From an uncultured bacterium (lineage in GTDB: Bacteria; Patescibacteriota; Minisyncoccia; Phycocordibacterales; CAIZLB01): a DNA stretch of 13,247 bases. Of the stretch, positions 1-4,951 are shown one piece after another. The stretch's first letter is position 1. Each line of letters opens with the position of its first letter. The stretch spans positions 1 through 13,247 of the forward strand of contig CAJBHC010000045.1 in the NCBI GenBank assembly GCA_903952785.1. The letters run 5' to 3'. The position numbers and the translations under genes were made by a program. The notes under the pieces were generated by a model. It was given only the letters and a program-made list of their open reading frames with translations. It did not search any database and had not been told where the DNA came from.

Positions 1-363
1 ATGGGTAACTACACTCTAGCAGGGGAGATAGCAAAGCAGTATGGAATCACTATTCCTTCAAATACACTTCCACAGACTACAACCAAACCAAATCCAACAA
101 ACTCAATACTCTCATCTTCTTCCTTCACCCGAGATCTCAAGCTTGGCATGAAAGGATTAGATGTTAAACTCCTACAGCAATTCCTAAACACTCACGGCTT
201 CCCAGTATCAAAGAAGGGAGTTGGTTCAAAGGGAAGAGAGAATACAACCTTTGGCCCTGCAACAAAAGCTGCTCTTGTTAGGTTTCAGAAGGCGAACAAG
301 ATTGTGCCGGCTGTTGGGTATTTTGGACCAAAAACTCAAGCTGCCATTTCAAAAGAATTATAA
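1..363 (+). CDS. C-terminal part of a peptidoglycan-binding surface protein (left-truncated)
   Basis: The last 120 residues of a reading frame that enters from the left edge. The ATG at position 1 is probably an internal Met, since no signal peptide or promoter is visible. Residues about 21-41 are a Thr/Pro/Ser/Asn-rich linker. Residues about 44-117 form a PG_binding_1-type module (PF01471 family): DLKLGMKGLDVKLLQQFLN, then FGPATKAALVRFQKAN and a closing VGYFGPKTQAAI. In known families this module anchors secreted proteins or wall hydrolases to murein, and in Parcubacteria it often sits at the C-terminus of large surface proteins. The catalytic or adhesive part, if any, lies outside the window. 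The module is clear; the function of the whole protein is unknown. Confidence 0.85.
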   Translation: MGNYTLAGEIAKQYGITIPSNTLPQTTTKPNPTNSILSSSSFTRDLKLGMKGLDVKLLQQFLNTHGFPVSKKGVGSKGRENTTFGPATKAALVRFQKANKIVPAVGYFGPKTQAAISKEL

Positions 364-420
364 AAGATAGAAGTTAATCTGTTTAAGTTAGTAGGTGATA
401 TCGACCTGTAAATTTTGGTA

Positions 421-449
421 TTTGATTTTCGCCATATATCGTATATGAT
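421..449 (+). promoter_or_regulatory. Promoter of HTH-murA, predicted leaderless
   Basis: A -35-like TTTGAT (421-426) and a -10 TATGAT (444-449) are separated by 17 nt. The ATG at 456 is 6 nt after the -10 box, so transcription would start at or next to the start codon. No Shine-Dalgarno sequence precedes the ATG. Confidence 0.55.
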
Positions 450-455
450 ATATGT

Positions 456-2045
456 ATGAAAATGCCATCAATCAAAAAAGAAAAAACTACAGATGCAGGT
501 AAGCCTGGTAAAAAGGGCGTACGAGTAAGTGCGGGAACTGACAGCAACAAGAACCTTGGATTCTTTATCAAGAAACTTCGTGAAGATAGAAATCTAACTC
601 AAAATGATTTTGCGAAACTACTCAAGACTTCACAGAGTGCTGTCGCTCGTATTGAAAGTGGGGGACAGAATATGACGACGGATGAATTAAATAGAATCAG
701 CGCTGCGCTTGGTAGAAAGATTGTAGCAATTTCTGATTCTATTGATGTTGAGATTGAAGGTGGAAGAAAATTATCTGGAACAATAACAACTAATACCTCA
801 AAGAATGGGGCGCTTGGTTTAATTTGCGCATCGTTATTAAATAAAGGAAAAACAAGACTTCATGGAATTCCAAGAATTGAAGAGGTTCAAAGAATCATTG
901 AATTAATGGAGAGTATTGGCGTTTCTATAAAATGGATCGATAAAAACACCTTGGAAATTGTTGCGCCTAAAAAACTGAAGGTAGAAAAATTGGATCAAGT
1001 TGCGGCTGGAAGAATTAGATCAGGTCTTATGATAATTGGTCCATTAATTCATAGAGAATCTATTTTCAAAATTCCTCATGCCGGAGGGTGTAAGATGGGG
1101 CAGAGAACAATCTCAGCTCATCGCTATGGTCTTGAAGATTTGGGTGTTAAAATCGAAACTAAGTCAGATCACTATTTGATTGAATCAAAAAAGCTAAAGC
1201 CTACTCACGTTATTATGTCAGAATCTAGCGATACTGCAGCTGAGAACTTGGTGATGGCGGCATCTTTAATAAAAGGGGAGACAACTATTCAATTCGCTCC
1301 ACCTAATTATCAGGTTCAAGAAGTCTGTTTTTTTCTAGAGACACTGGGTGTGAAGATTGATGGAATTGGAACAACTACGCTTGTTGTACATGGAATCGAT
1401 GAAATAAATATGGATATTGATTACTACAACAGCGAAGACCCAACAGAATCAATGATGTTTATTTCTGCTGGTGTTGTTACTCAATCTACCTTAACTATCA
1501 CAAGATGCCCAATTGATTTCTTGGCCCTTGAAATGTTGAAGCTGAAAAAAATGGGATTGAAATATAAGCAGACCGCAGTTTATTATGCAAAAAATGGTAG
1601 AACAAAATTGGTGGACATTACAATTTATCCCTCTAAGCTAATAGCGCCAATCGATAAAATTCACGCTCAACCATATCCAGGAATTAACACTGACAACTTG
1701 CCGTTTTTTGTTCCCATTGCAACTCAAGCAAAAGGTACAACTCTAATACATGATTGGATGTGGGAGAATAGGGCGATATATTTTGCGGAGCTGAACAGAC
1801 TCGGTGCTAACATTAATCTTGCTGATCCTCATAGAGTTTTTATTCAAGGGGAGACTCCACTTAAGGGTGCGCAGATTGTTTGTCCATTAGCTCTTAGGCC
1901 TGCGATGATAATTATGGTTGCCATGCTCGCAGCAAAAGGCAAATCAATCTTGAGGAGTATTTACCCAATTAGTAGAGGGTATGAGGATATCGCAGAGCGT
2001 TTGAATGGGATTGGTGCGGATATTAAGGTTATAAAGGAGATCTAG
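456..2045 (+). CDS. murA: UDP-N-acetylglucosamine 1-carboxyvinyltransferase with N-terminal HTH domain
   Basis: A 529-residue protein, about 110 longer than a standard MurA. MurA transfers enolpyruvate from PEP to UDP-GlcNAc, the first committed cytoplasmic step of peptidoglycan synthesis. Residues 1-32 are a Lys-rich tail. Residues about 34-91 are a Cro/C1-type helix-turn-helix (LTQNDFAKLLKTSQSAVARI). The EPSP-synthase-like MurA fold starts near 98 (IEGGRKLSGTI). By alignment with E. coli MurA the key residues are kept: Lys116-Asn117 (SKNGAL), the fosfomycin-target cysteine Cys212 in GGCKMGQR with Arg217, Asp328 (DPTES, for Asp305) and Arg481 (ALRPA, for Arg397). The C-terminus SRGYEDIAERLNGIGADI is typical. 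The ATG at 456 is chosen because of the -10 box 6 nt upstream; a second Met is at residue 3. The gene stands alone. Whether the HTH binds DNA or controls the enzyme is unknown. Confidence 0.93.
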   Translation: MKMPSIKKEKTTDAGKPGKKGVRVSAGTDSNKNLGFFIKKLREDRNLTQNDFAKLLKTSQSAVARIESGGQNMTTDELNRISAALGRKIVAISDSIDVEIEGGRKLSGTITTNTSKNGALGLICASLLNKGKTRLHGIPRIEEVQRIIELMESIGVSIKWIDKNTLEIVAPKKLKVEKLDQVAAGRIRSGLMIIGPLIHRESIFKIPHAGGCKMGQRTISAHRYGLEDLGVKIETKSDHYLIESKKLKPTHVIMSESSDTAAENLVMAASLIKGETTIQFAPPNYQVQEVCFFLETLGVKIDGIGTTTLVVHGIDEINMDIDYYNSEDPTESMMFISAGVVTQSTLTITRCPIDFLALEMLKLKKMGLKYKQTAVYYAKNGRTKLVDITIYPSKLIAPIDKIHAQPYPGINTDNLPFFVPIATQAKGTTLIHDWMWENRAIYFAELNRLGANINLADPHRVFIQGETPLKGAQIVCPLALRPAMIIMVAMLAAKGKSILRSIYPISRGYEDIAERLNGIGADIKVIKEI

Positions 2046-2050
2046 ACGAA

Positions 2051-2063
2051 GAGGCTTTGCCTC
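2051..2063 (+). terminator. Weak hairpin after murA
   Basis: GAGGC-TTT-GCCTC forms a 5-bp stem six bases after the murA stop codon. No T-tract follows directly (ATGTCGCC comes next), so intrinsic termination here is doubtful. The following 90 nt up to the antitoxin promoter hold no gene that I can see. Confidence 0.25.
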
Positions 2064-2119
2064 ATGTCGCCGCCCTCAGTCGCTATTTTAAGCTTTAAAC
2101 TTGGTCATTATTATTATGC

Positions 2120-2148
2120 TTGCAAAATGCATGTATTTTGCATATAAT
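2120..2148 (+). promoter_or_regulatory. Promoter of the RelB/DinJ antitoxin, predicted leaderless
   Basis: TTGCAA (2120-2125) and a consensus TATAAT (2143-2148) are 17 nt apart. The ATG at 2155 is 6 nt after the -10 box, and there is no Shine-Dalgarno sequence. The spacer is filled by a palindrome (listed separately), which fits autoregulation. Confidence 0.7.
2121..2142. promoter_or_regulatory. Probable antitoxin operator (inverted repeat)
   Basis: Perfect 8-bp arms, TGCAAAAT (2121-2128) and ATTTTGCA (2135-2142), are separated by 6 nt. The repeat lies between and touches the -35 and -10 boxes. RelB/DinJ ribbon-helix-helix antitoxins usually repress their own operon by binding palindromes placed like this. 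That this one is the operator is inferred from its position and symmetry. Confidence 0.6.
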
Positions 2149-2154
2149 ACAGAC

Positions 2155-2430
2155 ATGACTACAAACGTTCAAATAAGAGTAGATACTAAATTAAAGAATG
2201 ATGCTGAAAAGACTTTAAATAGAATAGGTCTTGATTTACCTACGGCTTTTAGAATATTTCTAAATAAAATTAATGTTTCAGGGGGAATACCTTTTGCGGT
2301 TAATACTGATGGCTATTTTAATTATACAAAGGAACAGGAGGATGAAATATTAGATGCTTACAAAAATAGCAAAAGGTCAAAAGAGTTCAAAAGTGCCAAA
2401 GAATTAATTAAGCATTTAAGATCTCAATAA
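2155..2430 (+). CDS. RelB/DinJ-family type II antitoxin
   Basis: A 91-residue protein. The N-terminus MTTNVQIRVDTKLKNDAEKT followed by LNRIGLDLPTAFRIFLNKI is the ribbon-helix-helix domain of RelB/DinJ antitoxins: a beta strand for DNA contact and two helices for dimerisation. GGIPFAV is the usual linker. The charged C-terminal half (about 58-91) would wrap around the toxin. The frame stays open upstream to a TTG at 2101, but that would run through the promoter; the ATG at 2155 matches the family start and lies 6 nt after TATAAT. The stop is 2 nt before the ATG of the toxin reading frame, as in a coupled antitoxin-toxin operon. Because the toxin frame is broken, this may now act as an orphan antitoxin or autorepressor. 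Confidence 0.88.
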   Translation: MTTNVQIRVDTKLKNDAEKTLNRIGLDLPTAFRIFLNKINVSGGIPFAVNTDGYFNYTKEQEDEILDAYKNSKRSKEFKSAKELIKHLRSQ

Positions 2431-2432
2431 AA

Positions 2433-2692
2433 ATGAAAATAGTTACTACGGTTAAGTATGATAAAAAATATAAGAAACTAAGTATTGACTTGAAGAACAG
2501 AGTGGATTCTATTTTGGAAAGGTTCATGAAAAACCCTCTCGATCCGTCTTTGTTTAACCATAATTTACAAGGTAAATTGAAAGGTTTTAATCAATAAGAG
2601 CCGGTTTTGATTTAAGAATTATATTCAAAGAAGAAAACGGTTATGTTCTTGTTTTACTTATTGATTTAGGTAAGCATGATGAAGTCTACTAA
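2433..2692 (+). pseudogene. YafQ/RelE-family mRNA interferase toxin, frameshifted
   Basis: Frame 1 (2433-2597) encodes MKIVTTVKYDKKYKKL...LFNHNLQGKLKGFNQ and then meets TAA. The rest of a YafQ/RelE toxin continues in the -1 frame from about 2591 to the TAA at 2690-2692: SIRAGFDLRIIFKEENG, then LVLLIDLGKHDEVY. Adding one base near 2589-2591 (AA to AAA) would give KGFKSIRAGFDLRI and an intact protein of about 86 residues, the normal size. The C-terminal GKHDEVY motif is retained. Family members are ribosome-dependent endoribonucleases that cut mRNA and are neutralised by RelB/DinJ. Programmed -1 slippage is unlikely: the -1 frame has a TAA just before TCA, and AAT-CAA is not a slippery pair. 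It is therefore a recently inactivated toxin or a sequencing indel. Confidence 0.8.
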
Positions 2693-2694
2693 AT

Positions 2695-2722
2695 TTGACA
2701 ATCAATTTGATTTTGATATTAT
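2695..2722 (+). promoter_or_regulatory. Strong promoter-like sequence with no evident gene
   Basis: A perfect TTGACA (2695-2700) lies 16 nt before TATTAT (2717-2722). It begins 2 nt after the YafQ stop and points right, towards the 3' end of the minus-strand toxin gene. The only ORF it could drive is 14 codons (ATG 2733, stop 2775-2777) that run into a hairpin. It may be fortuitous or may drive a short RNA. Confidence 0.4.
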
Positions 2723-2748
2723 ATAGATACAAATGGGTTATCCCGTAC

Positions 2749-2773
2749 GTCCGAGCTCCAAAAGAGCTCGGAC
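2749..2773. terminator. 10-bp perfect hairpin between convergent toxin genes
   Basis: GTCCGAGCTC (2749-2758), loop CAAAA, GAGCTCGGAC (2764-2773). This is the strongest and most GC-rich stem in the window. It lies directly after the minus-strand toxin stop codon (TAA on the minus strand at 2776-2774) and after the plus-strand YafQ remnant, so a bidirectional terminator is the simplest reading. Neither side carries a clean T-tract. Confidence 0.5.
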
Positions 2774-3187
2774 TTAACGTTTAAATCTTATAATATCTAC
2801 TATTGAATCTTGAACTCTTAAGAAATCTATCTCTGACAAGAATCCAATTTTTGTGTCCAACCTCTTTGTGTCCAACAACCTAAGTTGGGAAAGTATAACC
2901 GATTGTTCTACATCCTTAAGTGTCACTTTCATATAATATATACTTTCTTTGCTTTTGGTGCTCATGGGCATTCCCCAAAATATATTGTTATTGAATTTTT
3001 TGAACACTAAAACAGGCCTACGAAAAACATCACCCTTTCCGTTTTCCTCATCACCAACATTTTCACCCAAAGAACACCAATAAACCTCCCTCTCATTGAT
3101 AACTGTTCCTGTTCTTGGTTGAGAATCTATATAGCGTATATCCAATCTAAAAATCTTTTGAACATCCAAAGAGTCTAGCAAATCCAA
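2774..3187 (-). CDS. PemK/MazF-like toxin (possible N-terminal frameshift)
   Basis: A 137-residue protein if it starts at the TTG (3187-3185). The PemK/MazF fold is recognisable from about residue 33: EVYWCSLGENVG, FRRPVLVFKKF, FWGMPMSTK, then ILSQLRLLDTKRL. MazF relatives are sequence-specific endoribonucleases; the RRPVLV arginines and the S/T of the MPMST segment align with conserved family positions. No RBS precedes the TTG. A -10 box TATAAT (minus strand, 3213-3208) lies exactly 6 nt before an ATG at 3201, but that ATG is out of frame (8 codons). One extra A in the AAAA run at 3198-3195 would join it to this frame as MKNFG... So either the TTG is used or the N-terminus carries a one-base deletion. 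No antitoxin gene adjoins it; solo PemK-like genes occur in related genomes. Confidence 0.82.
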   Translation of the reverse strand: MDLLDSLDVQKIFRLDIRYIDSQPRTGTVINEREVYWCSLGENVGDEENGKGDVFRRPVLVFKKFNNNIFWGMPMSTKSKESIYYMKVTLKDVEQSVILSQLRLLDTKRLDTKIGFLSEIDFLRVQDSIVDIIRFKR

Positions 3188-3199
3188 CCCAAAGTTTTC

Positions 3200-3233
3200 A
3201 TAAAGAGATTATAAAGAATTCCCAAAGATTTTA
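3200..3233 (-). repeat. Dispersed 34-nt intergenic element, copy 1 (upstream of PemK-like toxin)
   Basis: Read on the minus strand, this matches 8143-8176 (plus strand) at 31 of 34 positions. The shared core includes AAAATCTTYGGGAATTCTTT. In this copy a T instead of G creates the toxin's TATAAT -10 box (3213-3208). The element ends immediately before the ATG at 3201, overlapping its first base. Confidence 0.8.
3208..3213 (-). promoter_or_regulatory. -10 box of the PemK-like toxin gene
   Basis: Consensus TATAAT on the minus strand, 6 nt upstream of an ATG (3201-3199). No good -35 box is visible 16-18 nt upstream. The spacing is the same leaderless geometry seen at murA and the RelB/DinJ gene. 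Confidence 0.45.
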
Positions 3234-3277
3234 GGAATTTTTACAAACCACAACCAGAACTTTCTACCTCTATTGGC

Positions 3278-3304
3278 AAAATTGACCAAAAAACGGTCAA
3301 TTTT
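3278..3304. repeat. Perfect 10-bp inverted repeat
   Basis: AAAATTGACC (3278-3287), loop AAAAAAC, GGTCAATTTT (3295-3304). The second arm ends in TTTT, so it could act as an AT-rich intrinsic terminator, but no gene reads directly into it from the left; an operator is the alternative. It lies between the divergent toxin and pyruvate kinase genes. Confidence 0.5.
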
Positions 3305-3377
3305 CCATATTGAGGTATAAATCTTGGAGCTTGGAAAGCCGTCATCTGTTTATCCACCACACTAATGTTTATAGAAC

Positions 3378-3399
3378 CCAAAAATCGTGCAGTTTTTGG
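3378..3399. repeat. Inverted repeat overlapping the pyruvate kinase -35 box
   Basis: CCAAAAA (3378-3384) and TTTTTGG (3393-3399) are separated by 8 nt. The right arm overlaps the -35 box (3396-3401), a position suited to an operator. The arm sequence resembles the palindrome before the ATPase gene (12604-12622). Confidence 0.35.
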
Positions 3400-3424
3400 A
3401 AAAAACCCCAACCTGTGCTAGGAT
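3396..3424 (+). promoter_or_regulatory. Promoter of pyruvate kinase (extended -10)
   Basis: TTGGAA (3396-3401), a 17-nt spacer ending in TGC, then TAGGAT (3419-3424), making an extended -10 element. The predicted start is near 3431, leaving a leader of about 27 nt made of AAATTAAAT-like sequence with no Shine-Dalgarno motif. Confidence 0.55.
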
Positions 3425-3457
3425 ATATCCCTAAACAAATTAAATTAAATCAAATAT

Positions 3458-4876
3458 ATGCACCTTGGTAAAAAGACGAAAATAGTGGCTACAATTGGTC
3501 CCGTAACGGAATCGACAGAACAATTAAAAAAGATGCTTAAAGCTGGAATGAACGTGATGAGAATGAACTTCTCTCATGGCGATTTTGCTGAGCATCAAGG
3601 AAAGTTTGATAATCTAAAGAAAGCAATCAAAGAAACTGGAATGCCTTGCGCAATAATGCAAGATCTATCTGGCCCAAAATTTAGAATCGGAGATTTCTAT
3701 CAAGAGCGTGTAAACCTAAAGAAGGGGGATTTCATTACTCTCACACCTGAGAAAATTGTTGGCGATGAAAAGCGTGTTTCTATAAACTACCCAACACTTC
3801 ACAATGAACTTAAGGTTGGAAATATTGTAATGGTTGACGATGGTAAAAAACAATTTGAAGTTGTTGAAATTAAGGGAAAGGAAATTAAGTGTAAAATTCT
3901 AATAGGAGGAGACACAAAGGGAAGACGTGGCGTAAACTTGCCAGGCGCATACCTAAAAGTTAGCTCACTAACTGATAAAGATAAAAGAGATATTGCTTTT
4001 GGAATAAAAAACAAGGTTGATATTGTTGCCTTTTCTTTTGTTAGAACAGGTGCTGATGTTAAGGAACTTAGAGAAATTCTTGATAAGGCAAAGTCAAAGG
4101 CTATGATTATGGCAAAGATTGAAACACAGGAGGCGGTTGATAATATCGATGAAATTATTGCTCTATCTGACTCTGTGATGGTGGCAAGAGGGGATTTGGC
4201 GGTTGAGATTGGATACGAGAATACACCACTCGTACAAAAGATGATTATCAAGAAGGCAAATGAAGCTGGAAAACCGGTTGTGACTGCAACTCAAATGCTT
4301 GAATCAATGATTAAGTCTCCTGTACCAACAAGAGCTGAAGTTTCTGATATTGCTAATGCTATTTTGGATGGAACGGACGCTATTATGCTTTCAGAAGAGT
4401 CAACTCTTGGAGATTATCCTATCGCTGCGGTTGAGATGATGTCTAGTATTGCTCTTAAGGTAGAGAACTCTGAACATCACGCAGAAATGTTGTGGGGAAT
4501 GCATGCACATCACATTGGAGTGGGTCATTCAACTACGCTTGCCGTAATGGAGGCGGCTGAAAAGGTTGATGCAAGATATATTGTTGCCTTAAGTGAATAT
4601 GGATACGCCGCAAGAATGGTATCAAGAAATAGAGGACATCAACCAATTCTAGTTGTCACTCCTAACCCAGTATTGTTTAATCAATCTTGTTTAATGTATG
4701 GTTGTTATCCTGTAATGGATGAGAAATACAAGAGTTTTGATGAGGCACTAACTAAAGTTAGACCAATGCTTGTGAAAGAAAAGCTTGTTAAGAAGGGTGA
4801 TAAGGTAGTCATTGTATCTGGCGCTCCGTTTGGAAAGACTGAGGAGTCAAATGTGATGTTGATAGAGACGATCTAG
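3458..4876 (+). CDS. pyk: Pyruvate kinase
   Basis: A 472-residue protein, the usual bacterial length. It transfers phosphate from PEP to ADP, giving pyruvate and ATP, the last step of glycolysis, in the cytoplasm. Motifs in order: KTKIVATIGP (6-15), Arg35/Asn37/Ser39 of RMNFSHG, QDLSGPKFRIG (68-78), the B domain at about 80-165, GRRGVNLPG (155-163), the catalytic Lys220 in MAKIET with metal ligands Glu222 and Asp246 (ARGDLAVE), TATQMLESM (276-284), and PTRAEVSDIANAILDGTDAIML (290-311). Next comes SEEST in place of the common SGETA. The C-terminal allosteric domain (about 345-472) is present. The ATG at 3458 gives the canonical N-terminus. The gene is monocistronic in appearance, with its own promoter. 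Confidence 0.97.
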   Translation: MHLGKKTKIVATIGPVTESTEQLKKMLKAGMNVMRMNFSHGDFAEHQGKFDNLKKAIKETGMPCAIMQDLSGPKFRIGDFYQERVNLKKGDFITLTPEKIVGDEKRVSINYPTLHNELKVGNIVMVDDGKKQFEVVEIKGKEIKCKILIGGDTKGRRGVNLPGAYLKVSSLTDKDKRDIAFGIKNKVDIVAFSFVRTGADVKELREILDKAKSKAMIMAKIETQEAVDNIDEIIALSDSVMVARGDLAVEIGYENTPLVQKMIIKKANEAGKPVVTATQMLESMIKSPVPTRAEVSDIANAILDGTDAIMLSEESTLGDYPIAAVEMMSSIALKVENSEHHAEMLWGMHAHHIGVGHSTTLAVMEAAEKVDARYIVALSEYGYAARMVSRNRGHQPILVVTPNPVLFNQSCLMYGCYPVMDEKYKSFDEALTKVRPMLVKEKLVKKGDKVVIVSGAPFGKTEESNVMLIETI

Positions 4877-4916
4877 GGTTAAGGCGTAAACATTTGTGTT
4901 TTAGTTGATTAGGTCA

Positions 4917-4944
4917 TTGTTTACATATCGTATTGCTGTATAAT
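4917..4944 (+). promoter_or_regulatory. Promoter of the 1038-residue surface protein, predicted leaderless
   Basis: TTGTTT (4917-4922) and TATAAT (4939-4944) are separated by 16 nt. The ATG at 4952 is 7 nt after the -10 box. There is no Shine-Dalgarno sequence. Confidence 0.6.
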
Positions 4945-4951
4945 TATAAGT

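Larger units (their letters stand above)
3188..3457. other. 270-nt gene-free region rich in inverted repeats
   Basis: I see no credible gene in either direction. The region contains the toxin's minus-strand -10 box, one copy of a dispersed 34-nt element (3200-3233), a 10-bp inverted repeat (3278-3304), a 7-bp inverted repeat (3378-3399) and the plus-strand pyruvate kinase promoter (3396-3424). It is the longest gap between genes in the window. Confidence 0.7.

Noticed and set aside
2101..2154. N-terminal extension of the antitoxin from a TTG at 2101
   Set aside because: The extension would cover the -35/-10 promoter and the operator palindrome; the family N-terminus begins at the ATG at 2155.
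2583..2600. Programmed -1 frameshift in the YafQ gene
   Set aside because: The -1 frame has a TAA directly before the junction, the codons AAT-CAA re-pair poorly after slippage, and no stimulatory structure is evident nearby; an indel is simpler.
2733..2777. 14-codon ORF downstream of a good promoter
   Set aside because: Its second half encodes the arms of the hairpin, it overlaps the toxin gene's stop codon, and nothing suggests a peptide product.
2736..2778. Possible integron attC site around the hairpin
   Set aside because: ACTTAAC (2772-2778) fits RYYYAAC, but the core sites are in the wrong order around the stem and the partner GTTATCC does not fit GTTRRRY; no integrase is in view.
2850..2876. 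15-nt-period direct repeat TTTGTGTCCAAC inside the PemK-like toxin gene
   Set aside because: It encodes DTKRLDTK, which fits the normal length of the family at this position, so it is probably chance similarity of codons and not a duplication.
3799..4251. 150-codon open frame on the minus strand
   Set aside because: It lies wholly inside pyruvate kinase, whose motifs are unmistakable on the plus strand; the antisense translation has no recognisable domain and is a shadow frame.
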